From positions 62,001 to 126,000 of the forward strand of contig NZ_JAUZVY010000005.1 of the NCBI RefSeq assembly GCF_030717955.1: a stretch of 64,000 nucleotides of DNA, in the 5' to 3' direction. The position numbers and the translations under genes are program-made. Positions 1 to 8,913 of this stretch are shown piece by piece; position 1 is the stretch's first letter, and each line of letters starts with the position of its first letter. This stretch comes from Alkalimonas delamerensis (lineage in GTDB: Bacteria > Pseudomonadota > Gammaproteobacteria > Enterobacterales > Alteromonadaceae). The notes beneath the pieces are model-generated. The model was given only the letters and a program-made list of their open reading frames with translations, ran no database searches and was not told the DNA's origin.

Positions 1-1
1 C

Positions 2-139
2 GGCAATGGCATTGCTCTGGCCAATATTCGCCAGCGTTTGGCCTTGCTGTACCAGGATAAAGCCCAATTGCATTGCAGCAAAACCGATGATCAGTACCGG
101 GTCAAGTTGGTATTGCCTGTTCTGGGCAATAAAGCCTGA
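2..139 (+). CDS. LytS/AlgZ-type sensor histidine kinase, C-terminal end only
   Basis: Only the last 45 codons lie in the window; the gene starts upstream. The frame opens with GNGIALANIRQRL, which matches the G-box of the HATPase domain in LytS/AlgZ (FimS) kinases, where a GxGIGLxNxRxRL motif closes the ATP lid. The gene ends 38 bp before the LytTR regulator, so the two form a two-component pair. In the Pseudomonas AlgZ/AlgR (FimS/AlgR) system such a pair controls the minor pilin operon, which is also the next operon here. The kinase core and sensor region cannot be seen. Confidence 0.75.
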   Translation, partial: GNGIALANIRQRLALLYQDKAQLHCSKTDDQYRVKLVLPVLGNKA

Positions 140-177
140 GCATGTCAAAGAGAGTGGAGGGATGTGAGTGAGGATCG

Positions 178-888
178 ATGAAAGTACTGCTGGTTGATGA
201 TGAGCCCTTAGCACGCGCACGATTAAAACGGTTGCTGGCAAAGCATCATGACTTTAGCCTGGTGGCGGAAGCCGAAGACGGCGAGCAGGCGTTGCAGTTA
301 ACGGCTCAGCTGCAGCCGGATCTGGTGCTGCTGGATATTGAAATGCCAAACCTTACGGGCCTTGCCGTTGCCAAAACCTTGGCCAGTCTACCAGTGCCAC
401 CAGCGGTGGTTTTTGTCACCGCCCATCCAGAGCATGCCTTGGATGCATTGCAATTGGCGGCTGCAGGGTATTTGGTGAAGCCGGTAGAAGCCGACGCCCT
501 GGCTGGGGTACTGCAACGTTTGGGCAAGCTTACCCGTGTCCAGCTGGAGTCGCAAAAAGAAGCAGCCATCAGCTTTCAATTGGCGGGCTGTCTGCGTCAG
601 GTTCCTATCAGCGAAGTGTTGTATCTGGTGGCGGAAGATAAGTATGTTCGCATGGTCCACCGCCAGGGCGAAGCTTTGCTTGAGCTAAGTCTGAAACAAC
701 TGGAACAACAGTATCCACAGCTGTTGCGCATTCACCGCAAGGCGCTGATCAATCGCCAGCACTTTAGCGCACTGCATCATGGGGCTCAGGGCTATCAGGT
801 TGAGCTGACAGGTTGCCCGCAGCGGCTTGATGTCAGTCGTCGTGAAGCTTCCAGGTTAAAACAAATCCTAGCACAAGGCAGCCTTTAA
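178..888 (+). CDS. algR: AlgR-like LytTR-family response regulator
   Basis: 236 residues. The N-terminal receiver domain has the acidic pair D7-D8 and phospho-acceptor D53 in LLDIEMP, with the conserved Lys in GYLVKP near residue 100. The C-terminal half is a LytTR DNA-binding domain (about 135-235) with the typical RIHRKALIN segment. The ATG is preceded by a purine-rich stretch (GTGGAGGG) slightly further upstream than ideal. It follows the kinase fragment and precedes fimT-pilVWXY1E, the same targets AlgR has in Pseudomonas aeruginosa. Two LytTR-type repeats begin at its own stop codon. The family call is firm; orthology to AlgR is inferred from context. Confidence 0.8.
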   Translation: MKVLLVDDEPLARARLKRLLAKHHDFSLVAEAEDGEQALQLTAQLQPDLVLLDIEMPNLTGLAVAKTLASLPVPPAVVFVTAHPEHALDALQLAAAGYLVKPVEADALAGVLQRLGKLTRVQLESQKEAAISFQLAGCLRQVPISEVLYLVAEDKYVRMVHRQGEALLELSLKQLEQQYPQLLRIHRKALINRQHFSALHHGAQGYQVELTGCPQRLDVSRREASRLKQILAQGSL

Positions 889-916
889 CCGTTTATCAGC
901 AGGATCATCCGTTTAT
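888..916 (+). promoter_or_regulatory. Two LytTR-type binding repeats upstream of fimT
   Basis: ACCGTTTAT (888-896) and TCCGTTTAT (908-916) are direct repeats starting 20 bp apart, about two helical turns. Both fit the LytTR consensus [TA][AC][CA]GTTN[AG][TG] at every position. The 9-mer CCGTTTATC itself is repeated exactly. Downstream there is a weak promoter candidate, TTGGCT (933-938) and CATTAT (957-962), placing the repeats at about -53 to -81, where LytTR activators usually bind. Inference: the regulator encoded just upstream activates the pilin operon here. Confidence 0.55.
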
Positions 917-988
917 CGGCTCATGCTGGCAATTGGCTGTATCCTAAGTATGCTGACATTATCCATCAATTTATAATTGAAAACGCTT

Positions 989-1549
989 ATGTCGGTTGTT
1001 GCCTTCCCCAGAGACAAGGGGTTTACCTTAATTGAGCTGATGGTGACGGTGGCGGTAATGGCCATCACGCTAACGGTTGCTGTCCCCGCTTTTACGCAAC
1101 TCATCAATGGCAATCGTTTGACGAGCCAGGCAAATGAGGTTTTGAGTGCTCTTAGCTATGCACGCAGCGAAGCCATACGCCGAAATGACGATGTTGTATT
1201 TTGCCACAGTCCAAACGGAACAAGCTGTTCTGCACCTTCAGGTAATTGGCAAGGCTGGATCCTGTTTGCTGCTTCAGATCCGGCAGTCATTTTGGCGAGT
1301 GGACGTTTTAATACTCAATTGCGGGTTATTCCCAGTTCTAATTTGGCCAACGCGGCTCATGCTTTGCGTTACAACTCGCAAGGCTTCATCCGACAACAGG
1401 CGAATGCCAACTTGTTAACCGGCAGCCTGCGTATTTGCCATCCGTCAGGCAGGCCAGAGCAAAATAGTCGTGATGTTCGTTTTATTTCTGGCGGGCGAGT
1501 GACGGTGACTTCGGTGATCGATGCCAGTTGTTCAAGGCCCGGGGACTAA
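989..1549 (+). CDS. fimT: FimT/FimU-like minor pseudopilin (GspH domain)
   Basis: About 186 residues. A short positively charged leader ends in KG|FTLIELMV, the prepilin peptidase site with Glu at +5, followed by a hydrophobic helix. The rest fits the GspH/FimT family, with a Cys-containing C-terminus. FimT/FimU primes assembly at the tip of type IV pili as part of the minor pilin complex. A TTG at 977 would add four residues (MKTL); I chose the ATG at 989 because neither start has a clear Shine-Dalgarno and ATG is the stronger codon. It is the first gene of the fimT-pilVWXY1E operon. Confidence 0.85.
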   Translation: MSVVAFPRDKGFTLIELMVTVAVMAITLTVAVPAFTQLINGNRLTSQANEVLSALSYARSEAIRRNDDVVFCHSPNGTSCSAPSGNWQGWILFAASDPAVILASGRFNTQLRVIPSSNLANAAHALRYNSQGFIRQQANANLLTGSLRICHPSGRPEQNSRDVRFISGGRVTVTSVIDASCSRPGD

Positions 1550-1562
1550 GGAGCTGATGCTT

Positions 1563-1982
1563 ATGAAGTGCAGAAAGCAGCAAAAAGGAGCCAGTTTACT
1601 GGAGGTCATGATTGCCACTCTGGTGTTAGGTGTTGGCCTATTAGGTGTGGCGGCTCTACAGGCTAGTTCAGTACGAAATACTCAGAATGCTTACGAACGA
1701 ACCATCGCTGTTGTGATGGTTGACTCCATTATTGAGAGCATTCGTGCAAATACCAACGCGGCACCTGGTGCTTATGTCATGAGTGGATGTACTGCCCCTT
1801 CAGGAGGCTTGGTAGGTGAGCAGTTGAGTCATTGGGTTGCCCGGTTGCAGGCTGAGTTAGGCAGCAGTGTGCAGTGCTCGATTTCGTTCAACAGCGGACG
1901 TTATCTGGTGGAGGTGCGCTGGCAAGATGAGCGGCAAACCGACATGAGCGAAACCATGATTCGAACGGCGGTGGTGCTATGA
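1563..1982 (+). CDS. pilV: Type IV pilus minor pilin PilV
   Basis: 139 residues with a class III signal peptide, KG|ASLLEVMI, Glu at +5 and a hydrophobic N-terminal helix. The start at 1563 is chosen because AAGGAG (1548-1553) lies 9 bp before it; an upstream ATG at 1557 is too close to that site and one at 1521 would overlap fimT by 29 bp. PilV is one of the core minor pilins (FimU-PilV-PilW-PilX) that form the tip complex carrying PilY1. It overlaps pilW by four bases (ATGA). Confidence 0.85.
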   Translation: MKCRKQQKGASLLEVMIATLVLGVGLLGVAALQASSVRNTQNAYERTIAVVMVDSIIESIRANTNAAPGAYVMSGCTAPSGGLVGEQLSHWVARLQAELGSSVQCSISFNSGRYLVEVRWQDERQTDMSETMIRTAVVL

Positions 1983-3013
1983 GAGTGTTCAATAAAATGC
2001 CAAGATATGGTGCACAGCAGGGCTTGACATTGGTTGAGCTGATGATTGCGATGTTATTAGGTGTTATTTTGGTGGGTGGTGTGACGGGTGTTTTTTTGTC
2101 AGCTCAGCAAACTTATCGCATCAATGACAACCTCAACCGAATGCAAGATGGTTTCCGAGTAGGCTTTCAGCTGTTGACACGTGACTTGCGAAATGCCGGA
2201 AGTTCGGGCTGCACCAATAATGGCAGGGTTGTCAATGTACTCGCCGGTGATACCTGGTGGGGCAATTGGGCAAACAGCAACTTCATCGCCTACAGCGGAA
2301 CCACTACTCATCCCGGCGTTGATTTTGGTTCTGCGGTCGGTGAGCGAGTTGCCGGCACTGCAGCCGTTCAGATGATGTATTCCCTGAGTGATGGTAATGA
2401 AACCATTGCTATTGAGCATGTTCCATCCGGAGTGAATGCCAGCTTTCGGATAGCCCCCGGTGCGAATATTGTGCAGGGGGATATCATTATGGTCTGTGAT
2501 CAGTCCCAATCGACAATTTTCCAGGTTTCGAATATCACGGGAGCGGGTGGCTCCAATGTCATTCATAACACCGGTGGTACTGTTACCCCGGGGAATTGCA
2601 CAAACCGACTGGGGTTTCCCGTGCCCACCAGCTGCAGTGCTTCTTCAGGTTCTCCCTATGTTTTTCCGCCCAATGCAGTGTTGTCGAAGTTTGAGTCTGT
2701 TTCATGGTATGTGGGCAACAATGGACGACCTGAAACCGGTGGCCGCTCTCTTTACCGCACCTGGGTTGAACGGGGTGTGGTGATTCGGGAGGAGGTCATT
2801 GAAGGCGTTCGTGATTTGCAGTTTGAGTTTTTATTACTGGGTTCAGCAAATTTTATCGATACGGCTTCCGTCCCGGCCAACCGCTGGGTGGATGTGATGT
2901 CGACGCGGGTACACCTGACCGTTGAGGCCGCTCATGTTGATTTTCAAGGTGAGGGTGAGCGGGCAAACAGAACCCTGATTCATGAAGTTGCTTTAAGGAA
3001 TCCTGTCTTATGA
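1979..3013 (+). CDS. pilW: Type IV pilus minor pilin PilW
   Basis: 344 residues. The leader ends QQG|LTLVELMIA with Glu at +5, followed by a transmembrane helix and a long C-terminal domain with several Cys residues and the TRVHLTVEA segment typical of the PilW family. It starts in an ATGA overlap with pilV and ends in another with pilX, so the pilins are translationally coupled. PilW is the scaffold member of the tip complex in the Pseudomonas system. Confidence 0.85.
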   Translation: MRVFNKMPRYGAQQGLTLVELMIAMLLGVILVGGVTGVFLSAQQTYRINDNLNRMQDGFRVGFQLLTRDLRNAGSSGCTNNGRVVNVLAGDTWWGNWANSNFIAYSGTTTHPGVDFGSAVGERVAGTAAVQMMYSLSDGNETIAIEHVPSGVNASFRIAPGANIVQGDIIMVCDQSQSTIFQVSNITGAGGSNVIHNTGGTVTPGNCTNRLGFPVPTSCSASSGSPYVFPPNAVLSKFESVSWYVGNNGRPETGGRSLYRTWVERGVVIREEVIEGVRDLQFEFLLLGSANFIDTASVPANRWVDVMSTRVHLTVEAAHVDFQGEGERANRTLIHEVALRNPVL

Positions 3014-3510
3014 CACACTCAGTCACTCAACAACGGGGTATGGCGCTTATTGTCAGTTTGCTGCTTTTACTGGCCATTACCATGATCGTCTTGGCGGCCA
3101 GTCGGGGAACTGGGCAGCAAGAACGTATGACTGCAAATCTTTACGACCGTGAGCTTGCGTTTCAGGCAACCGAAAGTGCCATTCGTATTGCCGAGCAATG
3201 GCTGGAAGCCAACCCAAACCATGGGGACTTTACCGGCGTTGCTGGTCGTTACCCGCAGCCTGATCCTAATGACCCGCCGCGCTGGCGTGATCCTGCCACT
3301 CAGTGGCAGGCTGCAGGATTGGCGTTGGGAGGGCTTCAGCAAGATGCGGAGTTTATTATTGAAGATATGGGGCGCTGGCCTGATCCGCCAGATTGTGCCC
3401 GTGGCTCAACCATTCCGCCGGGATGCTTGTCACAAACCTACCGTATTACCGCACGCAGTGCAGCTGCCGACAGAGCCGGTATTATGCTGCAAGTATTGTT
3501 TCGGCGTTAA
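3010..3510 (+). CDS. pilX: Type IV pilus minor pilin PilX
   Basis: 166 residues beginning MTHSVTQQRG|MALIVSLLL. Position +5 is Val rather than Glu, as is usual in the PilX/GspK group that sits at the pilus or pseudopilus tip. A hydrophobic helix is followed by a small globular domain with two Cys near the C-terminus. It overlaps pilW by four bases and ends 18 bp before pilY1. Family assignment rests on the N-terminus, the gene order and the size. Confidence 0.85.
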   Translation: MTHSVTQQRGMALIVSLLLLLAITMIVLAASRGTGQQERMTANLYDRELAFQATESAIRIAEQWLEANPNHGDFTGVAGRYPQPDPNDPPRWRDPATQWQAAGLALGGLQQDAEFIIEDMGRWPDPPDCARGSTIPPGCLSQTYRITARSAAADRAGIMLQVLFRR

Positions 3511-3528
3511 TGAATACAGGAGCTAGAA

Positions 3529-6500
3529 ATGGCCAGATTGAAATCCAGTAAGTTATACTGCCTCGTTGCCAGTCTCGGGTTAGGCTTTTCAGTTGCTGAA
3601 GCGTCGGTAGCAATTTCCAATATGCCGTTGCAAACTGGCAGTGCTGTAGAACCCAACATCTTGTTTATCCTGGATGACTCAGGCTCTATGATGTGGGAAA
3701 CCATGCCTGATGAACTAACTACGCATTTTGGAACCACTCTTACAGGCGCCAATGCGCGTTACACCATGTGGATGTTTCCGCGTGTAGCCGGTCTTTTTGG
3801 TGCCGATGATTACAATAACACCAGAGTGGTGCGCTTCAGCGGGGGGACGGCTGCGCATTTTCGCTCACCGCACAACAATACCGTCTACTACAACCCGGCT
3901 TTTACCTATCAGCCCTGGTCGAACCCGGATGGGACCCTGATGGCAGCTTCAAGCCCCACAGCGGCTCCACATCATCCACTTAAGAGCTTAGGAAGCCGGA
4001 ATCTAACGGTAGAAAACACCCAAACGGCTCGCTGGGTCGATGAAGACGGTACTCATACCAGTGAAAGTATCAGCTTCTATCCGGCAGTTTACTACCACTA
4101 CAACGGAAGTGGCGATCTTTGGGATGAAGCCAGCTATGAGCGGGTTGAGATAAAACCGGAAAATGCGCCCTTTAGCGGTCATGGTCGCGAAGTGGTGGAT
4201 GCCAATGGCAATCGCAATCGAACCGACTGCGCCATGGCGAATGCCTGTACCTACGCAGAAGAAATTCAAAACTTTGCCAACTGGTATACCTACCATCGCA
4301 ATCGTCTTTTTGCGTCACGGGGTGGTATCGGGCGCGCTTTTGCAGCCCAAAGTGAAAATATGCGGGTCGGTTATGGCACTATCAATACGGGGGAGTCCAC
4401 CATCGATGGGGTATCCACCCGAACGGTTGTACGAGGGGTTCGGCGCTTTACCGGCGCTGACAGAGATGCTTTTTTCAATGAGCTTTACAACAGGGCTGTC
4501 CCTCCACAAGGAACTCCGCTTAGAAATGCCCTGGACGGTGCTGGTCAATATTTCTCCCGGACAGATAGCCGTGGCCCCTGGGGGCTAAATCCTGGCTTTG
4601 GAACTGAGCCGTCGATTGAACATCTAACCTGTCGGCAAAGCTTTAGCATTCTGATGTCAGATGGGTATTGGAATGGTCCTACGCCAAGCGGTATTGGCAA
4701 TCAGGACAACTCTAATGGTCCAGAGCATAAACGGCCAGTAGGCGATCCTTTCCAATACACCCCCAAAGCGCCATTTAGCGATGGTTACTCTGATACCCTG
4801 GCTGATGTAGCCATGAAGTATTGGAAAAATGATTTGCGGCCAGATCTTGAAAATCGTGTGCCAACTCCGAATGACAGTATCAACCCGGCGTTTTGGCAGC
4901 ACATGGTGACCTACACTGTTGGCTTAGGAGTTCAGGGCTCGATTGATCCAAAAACAGCCTTCGATGCCATTTCTACTGGGGCGTCAATTAGCTGGCCAAA
5001 TCCTGCAGCACCCGGTGCTCTAGCTGCGAAAATCGATGATATGCTCCATGCGGCCGTCAACAGTCGGGGCGGTTTTTTCAGTGCCAATGATCCCGAAACT
5101 TTCGCGCGTGAGTTAACACGAACCTTAAATCAGATTGTTGATCGCGTCGGGTCAGCATCGAATTTAGCGGGCACGACAACCTCTCTGGAAACGGATCAAA
5201 TGGTGTTCCAGGGTCGCTTTCAATCCGGTGATTGGTCGGGGGACTTGTGGGGGTTTGATGCCGACAATATTGGCTCAGAGCCGAAATGGAAAGTATCGGA
5301 GCAGCTAAATGCCAGAGACTGGAGTGGTCGTAACATACAGTTTTTTGATGGCAATACGCAAAAAGCTTTTACCTGGGCTAATTTGACATCGACGCAACAG
5401 GGGTGGCTGCAATCCGAGGCTTTGTTGAACTTCATTCGTGGTGATCGCTCCAAAGAAGCTCGTGAGAATGATCCGGCCTACAAATTCCGTAATCGTAGTT
5501 CCATCCTGGGGGATATTGCACACTCATCTCCGGTCTATGTAGCTGAGCCTGAAAACCGGTTTTACGACCGCTTTCAGTGGGATGAGCTCAGTGGTTATCG
5601 GACATTTGTTCAAAATAACAGAAACCGCACCCCAGTTGTTTTTGTTGGCTCTAACAGCGGCATGTTGCATGCCTTTTCGGCTGAAACTGGCGCAGAGCTT
5701 TTTGCGTACATACCCTCAATGCTGTTGCCTAAGTTGGCTCAATTAGCAGATCCTGACTATTTGCATGAATACTTTGTCGATGGCAATGCCAATGTCGCAG
5801 ATGTTTACATTGGTGGGCAGTGGCGTTCAGTCCTGGTCGGCAGCCTTGGTCGGGGTGGTAACATGCTGTTTGCGCTGGATGTGACCAATCCCGCAGCTCC
5901 AGAAGTGATGTGGGAGTTTACCCATAATGAACTCGGCACCGTGGTTGGAAAACCAGTGATTGGTCGACTTAAAAATGGTGATTGGGCAGTCATTACTGGC
6001 AATGGTTATAACAGCAATAGCCATAAGGCAGGCTTGTTTTTAATAGATATCCAAGATGGCTCTTTAATTCGCTACATTGATACTGCCGTTGGGCAAAATA
6101 GCTCAGACTCTGAGGGGCGGACATTGTCCAATGGGTTGAGTCAGGTAGAAACCTGGGACGATGACAATGATGGCAACATCAATTATGTCTTCGCCGGGGA
6201 TTATCAAGGTAACCTGTGGAAGTTCGACCTTAATCACTCCAATACCGGTAACTGGCGTTCCTACTACAGAACAGGTAGTACGCCGTTGCCTCTGTTTTCA
6301 GCCAGAAATGCCGAAGGACAACGCCAAAGTATTATTGGAGGAATTTCTGTTGCGGCGGATCCTGAGACAGGTAAGCGATGGGTATTTTTTGGTACCGGCA
6401 GCTATTTGAGCAATGACGATCCAGCCAGCACCGATGTTCAGACTTGGTATGGTCTGATCGATGGTGAGCGCATTGCAAGTCGAGGGGAGTTGTCCGAACG

Positions 6501-6987
6501 GAAAATTACCCAAGAGGCATTGGTCAGTGGCCGTATGGCGCGTTCAATTGAAGAAGCGGACACCGTAACGAACAAAGGATGGTTTATAGATCTAATGGTG
6601 GGTGGTCAAAAAAATGGTGAACGAATTGTCAATCAGCCCAAAATTATTGGTCGGGCTTTGGTTGTCAACACTATTATACCTGATACCGATATTTGCAACC
6701 CGGGTGGCTCTGGTTACGTGATGGCAATAGATCCGTTCAAAGGCGGGCGGCTTGCTCGAAACTTTTTTGATGTGAATCAAGATGGCAGTGTGGATGATGG
6801 TGACATGATGTCAACCATTGAAGGAGAAGTGCCAGTCAGTGGCGTTGGTTTTACTAGCATGCCAGGGGAACCTCTTTTTATGGGGGATGAAATGGTGGTT
6901 GGTTTAACGGATACCAGTATTGAGTCGATGCTTACGAGCTCAGGAGTTCGCCGCGGTAGAGTTTCCTGGCGGGAGATGACAAATTGA
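3529..6987 (+). CDS. pilY1: PilY1 tip adhesin and pilus biogenesis factor
   Basis: 1152 residues, normal for PilY1. An N-terminal signal peptide (about 1-25) is followed by a vWA-like region carrying the MIDAS-type motif DDSGSM at 49-54. The C-terminal half is the PilY1 beta-propeller (repeats such as VVFVGSNSGMLHAF and AGDYQGNLWKFDL). Two EF-hand-like loops are visible: DDDNDGN at 877-883 and DVNQDGSVDDGD at 1081-1092. In Pseudomonas PilY1, calcium binding in the propeller controls pilus extension and retraction. Shine-Dalgarno AGGAG lies 8 bp before the ATG. The gene sits between pilX and pilE with a TTGA overlap to pilE. Confidence 0.93.
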   Translation: MARLKSSKLYCLVASLGLGFSVAEASVAISNMPLQTGSAVEPNILFILDDSGSMMWETMPDELTTHFGTTLTGANARYTMWMFPRVAGLFGADDYNNTRVVRFSGGTAAHFRSPHNNTVYYNPAFTYQPWSNPDGTLMAASSPTAAPHHPLKSLGSRNLTVENTQTARWVDEDGTHTSESISFYPAVYYHYNGSGDLWDEASYERVEIKPENAPFSGHGREVVDANGNRNRTDCAMANACTYAEEIQNFANWYTYHRNRLFASRGGIGRAFAAQSENMRVGYGTINTGESTIDGVSTRTVVRGVRRFTGADRDAFFNELYNRAVPPQGTPLRNALDGAGQYFSRTDSRGPWGLNPGFGTEPSIEHLTCRQSFSILMSDGYWNGPTPSGIGNQDNSNGPEHKRPVGDPFQYTPKAPFSDGYSDTLADVAMKYWKNDLRPDLENRVPTPNDSINPAFWQHMVTYTVGLGVQGSIDPKTAFDAISTGASISWPNPAAPGALAAKIDDMLHAAVNSRGGFFSANDPETFARELTRTLNQIVDRVGSASNLAGTTTSLETDQMVFQGRFQSGDWSGDLWGFDADNIGSEPKWKVSEQLNARDWSGRNIQFFDGNTQKAFTWANLTSTQQGWLQSEALLNFIRGDRSKEARENDPAYKFRNRSSILGDIAHSSPVYVAEPENRFYDRFQWDELSGYRTFVQNNRNRTPVVFVGSNSGMLHAFSAETGAELFAYIPSMLLPKLAQLADPDYLHEYFVDGNANVADVYIGGQWRSVLVGSLGRGGNMLFALDVTNPAAPEVMWEFTHNELGTVVGKPVIGRLKNGDWAVITGNGYNSNSHKAGLFLIDIQDGSLIRYIDTAVGQNSSDSEGRTLSNGLSQVETWDDDNDGNINYVFAGDYQGNLWKFDLNHSNTGNWRSYYRTGSTPLPLFSARNAEGQRQSIIGGISVAADPETGKRWVFFGTGSYLSNDDPASTDVQTWYGLIDGERIASRGELSERKITQEALVSGRMARSIEEADTVTNKGWFIDLMVGGQKNGERIVNQPKIIGRALVVNTIIPDTDICNPGGSGYVMAIDPFKGGRLARNFFDVNQDGSVDDGDMMSTIEGEVPVSGVGFTSMPGEPLFMGDEMVVGLTDTSIESMLTSSGVRRGRVSWREMTN

Positions 6988-7403
6988 AAAATATGACTTT
7001 GTTCCAGCAACGGGGTGTGACTTTGATTGAGTTGATGATCGCCGTTGCGATCATTGGGATCTTAGGAGCCATTGCTTATCCGGCATATCAAGCCCACGTG
7101 GAGCGCTCCAATCGAACAGCTGCTTCAGGTTGTTTGTATGAAATGGCGCATGTAATGGAGCGGCACTTTACCACCAACTTAACCTATGAAGGGGCGACAC
7201 TACCAACCCTGCAATGCAGAACGGACACTGCTGCCCGCTACTCTTTCACATTAACCGATCAGGCTGCCCGAACTTATCGGTTGTCAGCCATCCCACAAGG
7301 GCCACAGGCTACAGATGAGTGTGGTACTTTGACATTGAACCAAGCCGGGCAACGAGGTGCTGCAGGCGGCACGGATCCAGCGACGGTTCAGCGTTGTTGG
7401 TAA
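6984..7403 (+). CDS. pilE: Type IV pilus minor pilin PilE
   Basis: 139 residues starting at TTG, which overlaps the pilY1 stop as TTGA; GGGAG (6971-6975) is correctly spaced. An ATG at 6993 is the alternative. The leader ends QRG|VTLIELMIA with Glu at +5 and continues AYPAYQAHV, the usual PilE/major-pilin-like N-terminus. Cys near the C-terminus (DECGTL, QRCW) suggest the D-loop disulfide. As in Pseudomonas, this pilE closes the minor pilin operon and is not the major subunit. Confidence 0.85.
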   Translation: MKNMTLFQQRGVTLIELMIAVAIIGILGAIAYPAYQAHVERSNRTAASGCLYEMAHVMERHFTTNLTYEGATLPTLQCRTDTAARYSFTLTDQAARTYRLSAIPQGPQATDECGTLTLNQAGQRGAAGGTDPATVQRCW

Positions 7404-7422
7404 AAAAAACAACCTGACAATA

Positions 7423-7473
7423 TTGATCTTTTGGTTTTTTGTTGTAATTTTATAGTTAACTTTGGTTAACTAT
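7423..7473 (+). promoter_or_regulatory. Candidate promoter with a perfect palindrome before the second pilin operon
   Basis: ATAGTTAAC (7452-7460) and GTTAACTAT (7465-7473) form a perfect 9-bp inverted repeat with spacer TTTG. It lies just downstream of a possible -35/-10 pair, TTGATC (7423-7428) and TAATTT (7445-7450) with a 16-bp spacer, so it would cover the transcription start. It is AT-rich and not followed by a T-run, so it looks more like an operator than a terminator. The palindrome is seen directly; the promoter is an estimate. Confidence 0.4.
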
Positions 7474-7486
7474 TGAGCATAAGGAC

Positions 7487-7948
7487 ATGCGGTTACAACA
7501 AGGAATCAGTTTACTCGAAGTGTTGCTGGCGGTATTGCTGCTCAAAGTATCCGTTTTGGGTGCTTTGGCTGGCCAGCTGCATGCACGTCAAATGGTGACA
7601 GAAGCGCTGCAACGAACTCAGGCGGTTGCTATGGCCGAGGACTGGCTCAATCGAATGCAGGCCGCCGGAGCCAGTCATGCCGAGTTGTCGCCATTTCCCG
7701 AATGCTCCGCTAGTCTCCCTTGCCCTTCCGAGACCATTGCCAACTGGCTCCACCAACAATGGCACCAACAGTGGTGGCTTGGCCCCAATGCCCTGGCTCA
7801 GGGAGGCTACTGCGAGCTGCTCGATGACAGTTCTGCAGAGTTGGTGTTGTATTGGCACAGTCGCTCCTTGCTGTCAGAGTCCTTATCGCAAAACCCTTGT
7901 GGTCAAAGTGGTCCTAAGGTGGCATTGCAACTGCAGGTGACGCTATGA
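7487..7948 (+). CDS. Second PilV-like minor pilin
   Basis: 153 residues. The very short leader MRLQQG|ISLLEVLLA has Glu at +5, and the continuation VLGALAGQLHARQM resembles PilV. The body is rich in Trp and Gln and has Cys in FPECSASLPCP. It overlaps the next gene by ATGA, the same coupling as pilV-pilW in the first operon. It opens a second minor pilin set directly behind the first. The start is set by the leader; AAGGA is only one base upstream, so translation initiation is not typical. Function as a minor pilin is inferred from N-terminus and order. Confidence 0.75.
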   Translation: MRLQQGISLLEVLLAVLLLKVSVLGALAGQLHARQMVTEALQRTQAVAMAEDWLNRMQAAGASHAELSPFPECSASLPCPSETIANWLHQQWHQQWWLGPNALAQGGYCELLDDSSAELVLYWHSRSLLSESLSQNPCGQSGPKVALQLQVTL

Positions 7949-8910
7949 GAGTGGCCATCTCCCGACAACAAGGTCTGAGCCTGGTGGAGATCATGATCGC
8001 CTCGGTTTTGGCGTTAAGCTTGCTTGCGGTACTGCTGACCACCAGCAGCAGACAGGTGCAAATGAGCCGTGAAACCATGCAGCTGGCGATGCTGCAGCAA
8101 CAAGGGCAGTTGCTGTTGAACTTACTTCAGGCCGAGTTGCATCAGCTTGGCTTTTGGGCTGGTTTTTCACTGGACGCAATGCGCCAGGCTTCGGCACCAG
8201 AGGCGATGGTGGTGTCCGAATGTGCCATTGGCAGCGAGCAAAGCGGGAGCTTTCCCGAGCCTGGACGTCCCTTCATTCCACTTTATTCCGAGTTGGGCAA
8301 TCAGGGTGGAGTGTCCTGTCTGGGAGCGATCAAGCCGGATTCTGCCATTTTGCAATGGAAGCGTCTGCTGGCACAGCCGCACCACTATTCTGAGCTAGCC
8401 CCCAACCGATATTATTTACAAATTAAAGCCGACAGTTTGGCCATCGTTGACAGCTCAATGGCGAGCGATGCTCCTGAAGCGGAGTTTTGGCCTTACCAGC
8501 ATCAATTGTTTTACGTGCAGCTACAAGGCGACATCCCGGTTTTAATGCGCAGACGCTTGATTCGAAATCATGCCGGACAGCCAAGAATGCATACCGATTC
8601 TGTGATGGATGGGGTTGAAATCTTGTACTTCGAATTCGGTATCGACAGCACCCTGGATGGACGAGCCAATTATTTTTTACCACTGCACCAGATGGATGGA
8701 GCACAGTGGTTGCAGCAAGAAAGCCGCATTGTGGCAATCAGCTACTACGTGTTGTTGCGTTCGATGGAGCCCGACCGACAGTTCGTCAATGAACAATGGT
8801 ACCCGATGGGGCAGTATGGCTTTCAGGCGCCCGGCGATCACTATCGTCGGCTGGCGCTGCAAGGAACCCAGTATTTTCACAATGTCGCATTGCAGCTTAA
8901 TGGAGGATAA
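7945..8910 (+). CDS. Second PilW-like minor pilin
   Basis: 321 residues. The leader ends QQG|LSLVEIMIA with Glu at +5, followed by a hydrophobic helix and a C-terminal domain containing the GVEILYFEFGI segment, similar in place to GVRDLQFEF in PilW at 1979-3013. Two Cys (SECAIG, VSCLG) are visible. It sits between PilV-like and PilX-like genes with an ATGA overlap upstream. The sequence is clearly diverged from the first PilW, so this looks like an old paralogue or a separate lineage rather than a recent duplication. Confidence 0.75.
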   Translation: MRVAISRQQGLSLVEIMIASVLALSLLAVLLTTSSRQVQMSRETMQLAMLQQQGQLLLNLLQAELHQLGFWAGFSLDAMRQASAPEAMVVSECAIGSEQSGSFPEPGRPFIPLYSELGNQGGVSCLGAIKPDSAILQWKRLLAQPHHYSELAPNRYYLQIKADSLAIVDSSMASDAPEAEFWPYQHQLFYVQLQGDIPVLMRRRLIRNHAGQPRMHTDSVMDGVEILYFEFGIDSTLDGRANYFLPLHQMDGAQWLQQESRIVAISYYVLLRSMEPDRQFVNEQWYPMGQYGFQAPGDHYRRLALQGTQYFHNVALQLNGG

Positions 8911-8913
8911 CGC

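Noticed and set aside
7404..7450. A-rich and T-rich stretches behind pilE as a terminator
   Set aside because: AAAAAACAACC and GGTTTTTTGTTG pair only partly with a long loop; not convincing as an intrinsic terminator.
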